Part shown: positions 1 through 6,431 of the stretch, in pieces
How the letters are laid out: every line of letters begins with the position of its first letter
Position numbering within the stretch: the stretch's first letter is position 1
The notes under the pieces: model-generated
The model's input: the letters and a program-made list of their open reading frames with translations, nothing else
Database searches by the model: none
What the model was told of the DNA's origin: nothing
Position numbers and translations under genes: made by a program
Assembly: GCA_005885565.1 (NCBI GenBank)
Contig: VAXK01000120.1
Span: 460 to 12,386, forward strand
DNA length: 11,927 nt
Source of the DNA: Actinomycetota bacterium
GTDB taxonomy: Bacteria; Actinomycetota; Thermoleophilia; Gaiellales; Gaiellaceae
Direction of reading: 5' to 3'

Positions 1-656
1 ACCGCGGCGAGGCCGGGGAACCGGCGGCGGAGCTCGCTCGCGACGGCGGCCGGGCGACGCCCCGGCGCCACCTCGACGGCAAGCGTCGTCGCCTCGCCCG
101 GGTGACCGGCCAGATGCTCGACGAGCCCCAGCGGCAGGACGACCCCGCCGTCCTCGAACGAGTTGCCGCTGTGGTAGATCCCGGCGACCTCGAAGCTTCG
201 CCTGCCGACGTCGAGCCGGTCGCCGGGGCGCAGGTGCAGCCGCCGCGCCGCGTGGTCGCCGACGAGCGTCTCGCCGCGCCTGCCCGCGACCACGACCAGG
301 CGCTGCGCCGGGAAGCCGCCCGGGTCCAGGCCGAAGACGAGCACGCCGTCGTGGCCGTTCACCGAGGTGACGAGGAGCTTCAGCGGCGCGGCGTCCTCCA
401 CGCCGGGGCGGCCGCGGACGCGCGCGGCGAGCGAGTTCGGCAGCAGCGAGCGGGTGAAGTCGACGACGCCGCTCTGGAAGAGGCCGAAGTCGGCCCGGCC
501 GACGTGGATCAGGTCGTTCGCCGTCCGCCGCACCCCGGCCGCGAGCGAGAGCAGCGCCACGATGAGGCCCACGCCGATCGCGACGCCCGCCGCCGTGAGC
601 GCGCTCCGCGCCGGGCGGCGCAGGAGGTTGCGCACGACGAGGCTCGCGAGCGTCAT
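1..656 (-). CDS. ABC transporter permease, MacB/FtsX type (partial, 3' end outside window)
   Basis: This is the N-terminal 218 residues of an ABC transporter membrane subunit; the gene leaves the window at base 1. The start ATG at 656-654 gives the typical opening of this family: a short cytoplasmic basic segment (SLVVRNLLRRPARSALT), then one long membrane helix at about residues 19-41 (AAGVAIGVGLIVALLSLAAG). An extracytoplasmic MacB_PCD-like domain follows, containing GDRLDVG, FEVAGIY and a short-sided DGGVVLPL segment. Family knowledge says such permeases pair with a separate LolD/MacB-type ATPase and act on lipoproteins, peptides or drugs, or transmit force as FtsX does; the ATPase would lie outside the window. 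The remaining three helices and the C-terminus are not visible. It is divergent from the DUF1003 gene with only 47 nt between starts, so both promoters lie in that gap. No clear hexamer for this gene was found. Substrate unknown. Confidence 0.85.
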   Translation of the reverse strand, partial: MTLASLVVRNLLRRPARSALTAAGVAIGVGLIVALLSLAAGVRRTANDLIHVGRADFGLFQSGVVDFTRSLLPNSLAARVRGRPGVEDAAPLKLLVTSVNGHDGVLVFGLDPGGFPAQRLVVVAGRRGETLVGDHAARRLHLRPGDRLDVGRRSFEVAGIYHSGNSFEDGGVVLPLGLVEHLAGHPGEATTLAVEVAPGRRPAAVASELRRRFPGLAA

Positions 657-691
657 GCCGGAATCTTCGCCGTTCCGTCAGAGCCTGCGCG

Positions 692-697
692 TACCCT
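692..697 (+). promoter_or_regulatory. -10 element of a leaderless promoter, DUF1003 gene
   Basis: TACCCT fits the actinobacterial TANNNT -10 pattern. Its last base is 6 nt before the GTG at 704, so transcription should begin at or next to the start codon. No Shine-Dalgarno sequence precedes this GTG. I could not assign a convincing -35 hexamer. The same arrangement recurs before mrp, the UPF0173 gene and the DUF2277 gene. Confidence 0.6.
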
Positions 698-703
698 CGC
701 TTC

Positions 704-1180
704 GTGGCTGCTGTCGATCACCACGGCGCCTTCGGCCAGGACGCGTTCGGCCGCCGGGCGGAGCGCGCGGCCCGCTTCTTCGGGACGCCCCAGTACATCG
801 TGGGGCAGACCCTGGTCGTCATCGGTTGGATCGTCCTCAATGCGGTCGCGCTCGTCTCGCACTGGGATCCGTATCCGTTCATCCTCCTCAACCTCGCCTT
901 CTCGACGCAGGCCGCCTACGCGGCGCCGCTCATCCTCCTAGCCCAGACGCGCCAGGCCGACCGGGACAAGATGGCGGCAGTCAAGGCCGAGCGGCGCCAC
1001 GACGAGCAGACCGAGCAGGGCGAGAAGCGGGTCGCGGCGCTCAAGGCCGAAACCGACAAGCTGGAGCAGCTGCTCGAGTCGAACACCGACCTGACCCGCC
1101 AGGACAAGGAGTTGACCGAGCAGGTTGCGTCGCTGACCCGCGAGATCCACGCCCTCCTCTCCTCGGGCAGCAAGACGTAA
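704..1180 (+). CDS. DUF1003 family membrane protein with C-terminal coiled coil
   Basis: A 158-residue predicted inner-membrane protein of the DUF1003 (COG4420) family. The family signature is visible: a segment with GTPQYIVGQT at 27-36, then a hydrophobic stretch VVIGWIVLNAVALV (38-51), the WDPYPFILLNLAFS motif (54-67), and a second hydrophobic stretch through AAPLILLAQ (73-81) ending in the conserved RQADRDK. Residues ~82-150 are charged, with heptad-like Leu/Ala spacing and high Glu/Gln/Lys, which indicates a coiled-coil cytoplasmic tail. The GTG start is preferred because a TANNNT hexamer lies 6 nt upstream (leaderless). Its stop at 1178-1180 is only 16 nt before the mrp start, yet mrp has its own -10 element in that gap, so the two need not be one operon. 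The biochemical role of DUF1003 is not known. The tail suggests oligomerisation or partner binding. Confidence 0.85.
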   Translation: MAAVDHHGAFGQDAFGRRAERAARFFGTPQYIVGQTLVVIGWIVLNAVALVSHWDPYPFILLNLAFSTQAAYAAPLILLAQTRQADRDKMAAVKAERRHDEQTEQGEKRVAALKAETDKLEQLLESNTDLTRQDKELTEQVASLTREIHALLSSGSKT

Positions 1181-1184
1181 GCGC

Positions 1185-1190
1185 TACCCT
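1185..1190 (+). promoter_or_regulatory. -10 element of a leaderless promoter, mrp gene
   Basis: TACCCT, identical to the hexamer before the DUF1003 gene, ends 6 nt upstream of the GTG at 1197. It sits immediately after the DUF1003 stop codon, so mrp probably has its own start of transcription as well as possible read-through. The hexamer supports GTG 1197 over the out-of-frame ATG at 1193. Confidence 0.6.
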
Positions 1191-1196
1191 CAATGC

Positions 1197-2288
1197 GTGG
1201 AACCGAGTCGCGAGGACGTCCTGCGCGCACTCGAGCGGGTGATCGACCCCGAGCTCGGACGGCCCGTCACCGAGCTCGACATGGTGCGCGACGTGCGCAT
1301 CGAGGGCGGCGCCGTCGCCGTGACGATCGCGCTCACCGTCGCCGGGTGCCCACTCCGCTCGAGCTTCGAGACCCAGGTGCGCGAGACCGTCGGCACGCTG
1401 CCGGGCGTGGCCGACGTCTCGCTCGCGTTCGACGTCATGAGCCCCGAGGAGCGGCAGGCGCTGACCGCGAAGCTGCGCGGCGGCGTGACCGAGCGGACGA
1501 AGGGCATCTCGCTCGACGCCTCCACGCGGGTGCTCGCCGTCGCGAGCGGCAAGGGCGGGGTCGGCAAGTCGACGCTGACCGCGAATCTCGCCGCCGCGTT
1601 CGCGCGGTCGGGCCAGCGCACCGGCATCCTCGACGCCGACGTCTACGGGCACTCGATCCCGCACCTGCTCGGCATCCGCCAGAAGCCCGTCCTCGTGGAC
1701 AAGATGATCGTCCCGCCCGTGCGCGAGCTGGGCGGCGCAAGCCTGAAGCTGATGTCGATCGGTTTCTTCCTGGACGGGAACGAGCCGGTCATGTGGCGCG
1801 GGCCGATGCTCCACCGGGCGCTCGAGCAGTTCCTCTCCGACGTGCACTGGGGCGAGCTCGACACGCTGCTCGTGGACATGCCTCCGGGGACGGGCGACGT
1901 GGCGATCTCGCTCGGCCAGCTCCTCCCCCGCGCCGAGGCGCTCGTCGTGACGACGCCGCAGCCCCTCGCGCAGGAGGTCGCGGCCCGGGCCGCGCTCATG
2001 GCGAAGAAGACGAACATGCGCCTGATCGGGGTGGTCGAGAACATGGGCGGCGAGGTCTTCGGCTCCGGCGGCGGCGCCGCGCTGGCCGCCGAGCTCGGCG
2101 TGCCGCTCCTCGGCGAGGTCCCGCTCGACCCGCGCCTGCGGCAGCAGGGCGACGCGGGCGAGCCGCTCGTCGTCGCCGATCGCGACGCGCCGTCCGCCCG
2201 CGCGATCCTGGAGCTCGCCGACCGCGTCGCGGCGACCCGGCGCGAGCAGGGCGTCGGAATCGTGAAGCAGCTTCCCGTCGTCGCCTGA
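1197..2288 (+). CDS. mrp: Mrp/ApbC-family P-loop ATPase (iron-sulfur cluster carrier)
   Basis: A 363-residue cytosolic protein with two domains. Residues ~3-85 are a MIP18/DUF59 FeS-assembly domain, with IDPELGRPVTELDMV and the conserved Cys51 in AGCPLR. Residues ~100-345 are the Mrp/NBP35-type deviant Walker ATPase: P-loop GKGGVGKST at 118-126, the DADVYGHSIPHLLG segment at 146-159, and switch DMPPGTGD at 227-234. By family knowledge it binds and delivers Fe-S clusters to apoproteins in an ATP-dependent way, as a dimer. The usual cluster-bridging CxxC after the ENM motif is absent: the sequence runs ENMGGEVFGSGGGAA (281-295), and Cys51 is the only cysteine in the whole protein. The start is GTG, probably leaderless. 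The stop overlaps the next ATG as TGATG, implying translational coupling to the small ORF. Family assignment is firm; cluster-carrier function is inferred and weakened by the missing cysteines. Confidence 0.93.
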   Translation: MEPSREDVLRALERVIDPELGRPVTELDMVRDVRIEGGAVAVTIALTVAGCPLRSSFETQVRETVGTLPGVADVSLAFDVMSPEERQALTAKLRGGVTERTKGISLDASTRVLAVASGKGGVGKSTLTANLAAAFARSGQRTGILDADVYGHSIPHLLGIRQKPVLVDKMIVPPVRELGGASLKLMSIGFFLDGNEPVMWRGPMLHRALEQFLSDVHWGELDTLLVDMPPGTGDVAISLGQLLPRAEALVVTTPQPLAQEVAARAALMAKKTNMRLIGVVENMGGEVFGSGGGAALAAELGVPLLGEVPLDPRLRQQGDAGEPLVVADRDAPSARAILELADRVAATRREQGVGIVKQLPVVA

Positions 2289-2449
2289 TGCTCGGGCCGA
2301 TCCGCCGGCTCCTCGAGCGCTGGCGGGAGAGCAGCCGCCGCTACGACGAGCTGCTGGACGAGATCGCGCTCGAGGAGTTCGAGCGCCAGCGCGAGGCGCC
2401 CGAGGAGCCGGACTTCCCGCTCGCGGACGAATCGCAGCTTGAGGCCTGA
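2288..2449 (+). CDS. small acidic hypothetical protein (53 aa)
   Basis: This small ORF starts with ATG inside the mrp stop (TGATG) and ends inside the first codons of the Ldh2-type gene, which argues that it is real and translationally coupled. The 53-residue product is highly charged. It has a basic N-terminal amphipathic segment (IRRLLERWRESSRRYDELL), an acidic helix (LDEIALEEFERQ) and an acidic Pro-containing tail (PEEPDFPLADES). It has no cysteines, signal peptide or membrane segment. I do not recognise a family. A short partner or adaptor of Mrp is possible from position alone. The frame is also open upstream as a shadow of mrp, so the coding claim rests on the junction architecture and the protein-like composition. 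Confidence 0.6.
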   Translation: MLGPIRRLLERWRESSRRYDELLDEIALEEFERQREAPEEPDFPLADESQLEA

Positions 2450-3194
2450 CGAGGCGCTCGAGCGGCTGCGCCGGCTCGGCTTCGGCGAGGCCGACGCGCG
2501 CGCGCTCTTCGCGCACTTCGACGACGCGGAGCGGCGCGGCAAGCGTGGGCACGGGTACTCGCGGATCGAGTGGCTGGAGACGCTGCCGGACCTGCGCCCG
2601 GACGCCCGGCCCGAGCGCGTCGCGGCCGAGGGGGGCTACGAGCGGTGGGACGGCCGCGGCGCGCTCGGCTACCTCACGCTGGCGGCGGTGTGCGACGCGC
2701 AGCTCGGCTCGCCGCCGCCGCACGCGCGCGTCGTCGTCGCCTCGCATTGCTTCCCGACGGGCGCGCTCGGCCACTGGGTGCGGCGGCTCGCCGAGGGCGG
2801 GCTTGCCGCCGCCCTCACCGCGACGTCTCCGCGGCGGCTCGCGCATCCCGACGGCGGGCCGAAGCTCGCCGGCACGAACCCGCTCGCGATCGGCGTTCCG
2901 AGCTCGGACGGGCGCGTCGTCGTGACCGACGTCTCGATGGGCAAGATCACGTACGGCGACGTCATCGCCGGAACGGCGCGCGAGGACGACCTCGTCCCCT
3001 TCGGCGGCGAGCAGGCGCACAAGGCGTTCGCGCTCGCGCTCGGCCTCCAGCTCTTCGTGGACGCGCTCGTCGGCGAGGGGTACGGCGCGGTGCTCGTCGT
3101 GGCGCGGCCGGAGGCCGACCCCGTCCCGGCTCTCCGCGAGGCCGCGGCCGGAGTTCGGCTTCCTGGAAGTCTCGAGGAGCAAGTGCCACACTGA
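2439..3194 (+). CDS. Ldh2 family malate/L-lactate/ureidoglycolate dehydrogenase-like protein (compact)
   Basis: A 251-residue member of the NAD(P)-dependent Ldh2/malate-dehydrogenase family (PF02615 type), unrelated to classical LDH/MDH. Visible marks are the N-terminal helix with EADARALFAHFDDAERRGKRGHG (His38 region), a GALGYL segment at 74-79, the ASHCFPTG equivalent of the family NSNHFG motif (His103), the strong signature GTNPLAIGVPS at 145-155, DVSMGKITYGD at 164-174, and GGEQAHKAFALALG at 189-202, corresponding to the family GHKGYGLA motif. Known members run about 330-360 residues. This one lacks roughly 80-100 residues, mainly between the ITYGD and GGEQAHK motifs and at the C-terminus after RLPG. 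The TTG start at 2439 overlaps the small ORF by 11 nt and gives a full family N-terminus. The substrate cannot be told, and activity is uncertain given the deletions. Composition shifts near its 3' end, next to the lower-GC lysin gene. Confidence 0.8.
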   Translation: MRPDEALERLRRLGFGEADARALFAHFDDAERRGKRGHGYSRIEWLETLPDLRPDARPERVAAEGGYERWDGRGALGYLTLAAVCDAQLGSPPPHARVVVASHCFPTGALGHWVRRLAEGGLAAALTATSPRRLAHPDGGPKLAGTNPLAIGVPSSDGRVVVTDVSMGKITYGDVIAGTAREDDLVPFGGEQAHKAFALALGLQLFVDALVGEGYGAVLVVARPEADPVPALREAAAGVRLPGSLEEQVPH

Positions 3195-3199
3195 CCGAA

Positions 3200-4027
3200 G
3201 TGATTGCGGGTCTCGACAGCAGTGGGGACAGGCCGACCTCGGCGCAGCTGGCTCAGGCGAAGGCCCACCGCGTCAGGATGTGGTCGGGCTACCTCGCCAC
3301 CAGGCCGGGCGTGAACCTGGCCGCGCCTTGGACGCAACAGGACTTCGCCCACGTCAAGGCCGCCGGACTCTCCTCGATTGCCTTCTGCTCCGGCAAGGAC
3401 GACCCGGTTGCGTGTAAGAACCGGGCCGCTGCGTGGGGCGTCCGGCTCTGCCTCGACGTGGAGTCGGAAATCCGCGGCGACGGCCCGTGGGTCCAGGACT
3501 GGCTCACGCGAAGCGGCGCCGGCCTCTACGGCAACGCGCCGGTCTTCCAGGGACGAAGAGCAGCCTTCTACGTCCTCGCCGCCTATCGATCCGATCCCCA
3601 TGCGACATGGAGCACGCATACCGCGCGGCCGAACGGCCCGTGCGGTTGGCAGTGGCAAGGAACTCATACCGAGTTCGGATGCAGTGTCGATCGAGGTTGG
3701 TACGACGACTGGTTCGTAGGAGGAGCCGTCCCCGCCCCAGCCCCGGCTCCGCCCGCTCCGCCGTTCCCGTATTCGGCGACGGAGTATCTCGCCCTCCGGG
3801 GGGCCGGCCCGCACGCTCATTGGGGCAAGGACGCGGCGGAGCAGGCGAACGTCAAGCGGTGGCAGACGCAGATGGCCAGGCGCGGCTGGCGGATCGTGGC
3901 GACCGGGACGTTCGACGCGGCGTCGGACCAGGTCTGCCGGAAGTTCCAGGCCGAGAAGGGCCTCGACCACGACGGCAAGGTGGGGCCGGCGACGTGGGCC
4001 GCCGCCTGGACGGCGCCGGTCACGTGA
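3200..4027 (+). CDS. putative cell-wall hydrolase: DUF1906/GH25-like domain plus peptidoglycan-binding domain
   Basis: From GTG 3200 the product is 275 residues. Residues ~2-172 resemble a DUF1906/GH25-like (Rv2525c-type) TIM-barrel glycosidase: IAGLDSS at the first strand, CLDVESE at 84-90 with a D-x-E pair as in GH25 lysozymes, AAFYVLAAYRSDPHATW, then WQWQGTHTEFG and CSVDRGWYDDWF at 149-172, as at the barrel end. A Pro/Ala linker (PAPAPAPPAPP, 178-188) leads to a peptidoglycan_binding_1-like repeat at ~212-270 (VKRWQTQMARRGW, FDAASDQVCRKFQAEKGL, DGKVGPATW). No signal peptide or membrane anchor is visible, as in phage endolysins. The 3361-3420 and 3661-3720 segments are about 62% and 53% GC, clearly below the flanking genes, which suggests transfer. 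The frame is open far upstream as a shadow of the Ldh2 gene. GTG 3200 fits the domain start, and a GAGGAG lies at 3174-3179, too far for ideal use. Confidence 0.72.
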   Translation: MIAGLDSSGDRPTSAQLAQAKAHRVRMWSGYLATRPGVNLAAPWTQQDFAHVKAAGLSSIAFCSGKDDPVACKNRAAAWGVRLCLDVESEIRGDGPWVQDWLTRSGAGLYGNAPVFQGRRAAFYVLAAYRSDPHATWSTHTARPNGPCGWQWQGTHTEFGCSVDRGWYDDWFVGGAVPAPAPAPPAPPFPYSATEYLALRGAGPHAHWGKDAAEQANVKRWQTQMARRGWRIVATGTFDAASDQVCRKFQAEKGLDHDGKVGPATWAAAWTAPVT

Positions 4028-4039
4028 CGCGCTAACGCG

Positions 4040-4675
4040 CTAGAGCGCGAACGCCGGGTCGCCGCGAATCGGATCGAGATCGGGGTCGTCGGCCACGAGC
4101 TCGCGCAGCGAGGGGTCGGCCTCGAGCGCCCGCCGGAGGTGCTCGAGCGCGTCCTCGCGGTGGCCGGCGAGGCTCTCGAAGCATGCCGTGTCGTAGAGCG
4201 CGCGGGGATCGTCGGGGCGCTCTGCGAGTACCTCCTCCATGATCCGCACGGCTGCCGCTTGGTCGCCGGCCTCGACGCGGGCCTGCGCGCGACGCGAGTA
4301 CTCCCAGGTCGAGATCCGGAACGGCTGCCCGGGCCGGCCGCCGACGCAGACGAGGGTCGTTCCCGTCTCGTGCGCTACGGCCGCGCGCTTCACGGCCGGG
4401 TCGCGCACGAAGACGAGCGTGCCCGTCGGCGCGTCCACCACCTCGCCGGCGACGGTGAAGGTCGCATGCCCGGCGACGACGACGTAGAGCTCCTCCTGCC
4501 CGCCGTCGCCGTGCGTCTCGTCGTGCTCCTCGACGATCACGCCCGGCTCGACGGCGACGTTCGCGTTCACGCCGAACGCGCGCACGTCGAAGTGGTGGCG
4601 AATCGAGTGCCAGTCGTAGCCGTGCCGCGTCCGGAGGCTCTCGACGTCCTCGAGCCGGGCGACCGCGTAGCTCAC
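4040..4675 (-). CDS. cupin plus TPR-like protein, second paralogue (operon gene 4)
   Basis: A 211-residue predicted cytosolic protein starting at GTG 4675, whose GTGA overlaps the stop of the preceding gene. A GAGGAG Shine-Dalgarno lies 8 nt upstream. Residues ~25-118 form a cupin barrel: HHFDVRAFGVNANV, EEHDETHGDGGQEELYVVVAG, ATFTVAGEVVDAPTGTLVFV and RDPAVKRAAVA. Residues ~125-209 are alpha-helical with a TPR-like repeat (RALYDTACFESLAGHREDALEHLRRAL) and a C-terminal LRELVADDPDLDPIRGDPAF segment of the kind seen at the end of many TPR proteins. The canonical cupin metal motif is degenerate: HxH is replaced by HDE, and motif 2 has no following His, so metal binding is doubtful. It is clearly paralogous to the neighbour at 4672-5331. 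Function unknown; a small-molecule sensor or scaffold is possible. It is the last gene of the operon and converges on the lysin gene with 12 nt between the two stop codons. Confidence 0.82.
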   Translation of the reverse strand: MSYAVARLEDVESLRTRHGYDWHSIRHHFDVRAFGVNANVAVEPGVIVEEHDETHGDGGQEELYVVVAGHATFTVAGEVVDAPTGTLVFVRDPAVKRAAVAHETGTTLVCVGGRPGQPFRISTWEYSRRAQARVEAGDQAAAVRIMEEVLAERPDDPRALYDTACFESLAGHREDALEHLRRALEADPSLRELVADDPDLDPIRGDPAFAL

Positions 4676-5331
4676 CGCACGAGCTCCTCGAAGCGCGGGT
4701 CGTCGCGGAGGGGCGCGAGGTCCTCGTCGGTGCGGGCAAGGCCGCGCATCCGCTCGTCGCCGCTCCCGACCGCCTCTCGAAGGTGCTCGAACGCCGCGTC
4801 CGTCCGGCCGGCGAGGCTCTCGCAGCACGCGAGGTTGAAGTGGATCCCCGCGTTGCCGGGATACTGCTCGAGCCCGTGCTCGAGGATCTGCCGAGCGCCC
4901 TCGTACTCGCCCCTGGAGAGCGGTGCCCAGAAGCCGACGATGGACTCCCACGGCGCCGGCTCGAAGGCCTGGCCGCGCACGCCGCCGATCGCGAGCACCG
5001 TCGTGGCGGGGTCCCGCGCGACGGCGGTGCGGCGCGTCGCGGGGTCGCGGACGAAGACGAGCGTGCCGGCAGGCGCGTCCACCTCGTCGCCGTCGACGGT
5101 GAACGTGGCATGTCCGTGCAGCACGAAGTAGAGCTCCTCGTGCCCTCCGGCGAGCGAGCCGGTCTCGTCGTGCTCCTCGATCACGGCGACGCCTTCGTCC
5201 GCGACGTACGCGCCGATGCCGAAGGAGCCGATGTCGAAGTGGTTTCGAACGGGGAGGTGCCACGCGCCCGTGAACGGGCCGCGGCGCTCGACGTCGTCGA
5301 GGTGCGTGACGGCGAAGCCGCGCTCGCTCAC
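4672..5331 (-). CDS. cupin plus TPR-like protein, first paralogue (operon gene 3)
   Basis: A 219-residue protein starting at GTG 5331, overlapping the DUF1028 stop as GTGA, with GAGGAG 11 nt upstream. Its architecture matches the downstream paralogue. There is a cupin at ~28-125 (RNHFDIGSFGIGAYV, IEEHDETGSL, GGHEELYFVLHGHATFTV, DEVDAPAGTLVFVRDPATRRTAVA) and a TPR-like C-terminal half at ~129-217 (EGARQILEHGLEQYPGN, GIHFNLACCESLAGRTDAAFEHLREAV, LRDDPRFEELV). As in the paralogue, HxH is replaced by HDE, but HEELYFVLHGH retains a His-Glu pair that could still coordinate a metal. The order cupin then TPR, the shared EEHDET, DAPxGTLVFVRDP and ACxESLAG blocks, and their adjacency show a tandem duplication followed by divergence. 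Role unknown. Cotranscription with DUF1028 and a UPF0173 hydrolase suggests a shared, probably metabolic, task. Confidence 0.83.
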   Translation of the reverse strand: MSERGFAVTHLDDVERRGPFTGAWHLPVRNHFDIGSFGIGAYVADEGVAVIEEHDETGSLAGGHEELYFVLHGHATFTVDGDEVDAPAGTLVFVRDPATRRTAVARDPATTVLAIGGVRGQAFEPAPWESIVGFWAPLSRGEYEGARQILEHGLEQYPGNAGIHFNLACCESLAGRTDAAFEHLREAVGSGDERMRGLARTDEDLAPLRDDPRFEELVR

Positions 5332-6431
5332 CGGGCGCGGAGCTCCTCGAGCACGACGGGGTCGATCCGGCGGGCGCCGTCGACGCGCTCCTCGAGGTTC
5401 TCGTTCCCCGCCCAGGTCGTGAACGCATTCTCGAGGTCGCCGTCGTAGCCGAGCCGCTCGAGCCGCTCGCGCAGCTCGGCGGCGAGCTCGGCGTCGACCT
5501 CGATCCACTCCTGCGCCGGCGTCTTGCCGAAGATCGCCTGGTGAAGGCCGTACAGGCGAGCGAGCTCCTCCACCGGCCGCGCGTGGTCGTCGACGCGCAG
5601 GTCGACGACGACGTCCGAGAGACCGGCGTAGCCGCCGTCTTTCTCGACCACGAGGAGCGCGGCGGACTGCTGGCCGCGCCGGTCGCCGCCCGCGGCCTGG
5701 GCGGCGGCGAGGCACTCGAGGAGCCGCTCGGCGAGCGGCTTTCCGGCGCCCCGCTCGAACGCGGTCGCGAGCGCCGCGACCGTCTCCTCCGAGACGAGGA
5801 TGTTCCCCTGCGCCGCGTAGCAGGGGCCGGTCTGCCCGCCCGCCCAGGGGTAGCAGTTGCGGCCGGTGAAGGTCGCGCTGCCGCCGCGGCCGTCGACGAC
5901 GCCGAGCTGGCGGTGGTCGCGCCCCTCGTCGGCGGCGGTGAGACGCTCGACGACCTCCTCGGCGACGAGCCCCTCGCGGAGGAGCGCGAGGCCCTCGGAG
6001 CCGTAGCGCGGGTTCGCGTACGCCTGCGTCGCGATCGCGCCCACGTGCGGCTCGGCCCACGGGACGAGCGAGCCGACGGCGAGGAACTTCGACTGCGTCG
6101 CGACTCCCCACCGGCCCGCGTCGAGGTCGCAGGCGACGATCGAGTACGTGCCGTACGTCAGCTCGACGAGGTCGAGGTCGAGGAGCTCGCGGGCGCTCTC
6201 CGGGACGAGGACGCTCGCCACCTCTGGGCGGCGAAGGGCCGCGAGCACCTCCTCGGCCGAGCCGGCGCGGACGACGACGGGGCGGCCCTCGTCGTGAGCC
6301 GCGCGCAGCGCTTCGACGTCGGCGACGCCGTCGAGGACGAGCGTGTGCTCGTCCACCGGGACGGACGGGTCTCCCTCGACGGCGATCTCCGGGACGCGGA
6401 GCCCCGTGGCGCCGAACCAGCGCTCCCTCAC
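5328..6431 (-). CDS. DUF1028 family protein with N-terminal extension and C-terminal putative peptidoglycan-binding domain
   Basis: A 367-residue protein starting at GTG 6431, which overlaps the UPF0173 stop as GTGA. Residues ~95-280 are DUF1028 (COG3342): TYSIVACDLDAGRWGVATQS, KFLAVGSLVPWAEPHVGAIATQA, YGSEGLALLREGL, TGRNCYPWAGG, YAAQGNILVSEETV, GGDRRGQQSAALLVV. Residues ~284-350 match the PF08823-type domain often fused to DUF1028 (RPVEELARLYGLHQAIFGKTP, GYDGDLENAFTTWAGNENLEERV). DUF1028 is, as I recall, classed with Ntn-hydrolase-like folds; its substrate is unknown. Stand-alone members usually begin at the TFSIVA-like strand. Here 94 residues precede it, opening with FGATGLRVPEIAVEG, which resembles an aldo/keto reductase N-terminus, then alternating beta/alpha segments. 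The junction reads YG-TYS. No ATG or GTG lies near the domain boundary, so the extension is probably translated. Confidence 0.85.
   Translation of the reverse strand: MRERWFGATGLRVPEIAVEGDPSVPVDEHTLVLDGVADVEALRAAHDEGRPVVVRAGSAEEVLAALRRPEVASVLVPESARELLDLDLVELTYGTYSIVACDLDAGRWGVATQSKFLAVGSLVPWAEPHVGAIATQAYANPRYGSEGLALLREGLVAEEVVERLTAADEGRDHRQLGVVDGRGGSATFTGRNCYPWAGGQTGPCYAAQGNILVSEETVAALATAFERGAGKPLAERLLECLAAAQAAGGDRRGQQSAALLVVEKDGGYAGLSDVVVDLRVDDHARPVEELARLYGLHQAIFGKTPAQEWIEVDAELAAELRERLERLGYDGDLENAFTTWAGNENLEERVDGARRIDPVVLEELRAR

Noticed and set aside
102..1242. Long plus-strand open frames at the left edge
   Set aside because: They cross the permease antisense and the DUF1003 gene in the wrong frame. 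The permease (minus) and DUF1003 (plus, 704-1180) explain the region.
1041..3191. 716-codon open frame on the minus strand opposite mrp and the Ldh2-type gene
   Set aside because: Its product is low-complexity Arg/Ala-rich and resembles no family. The plus-strand genes here have clear family motifs, so this is a GC-rich antisense artefact.
3187..3192. CACACT 7 nt before GTG 3200 as a leaderless -10 box for the lysin gene
   Set aside because: It lacks the first T of TANNNT and is a weak match; not listed as a promoter.
4037..4050. Short palindrome CGCGCT-AG-AGCGCG at the convergent end of the lysin and cupin genes
   Set aside because: The loop would be too short, it overlaps the cupin stop codon, and there is no T-run; not convincing as a terminator.
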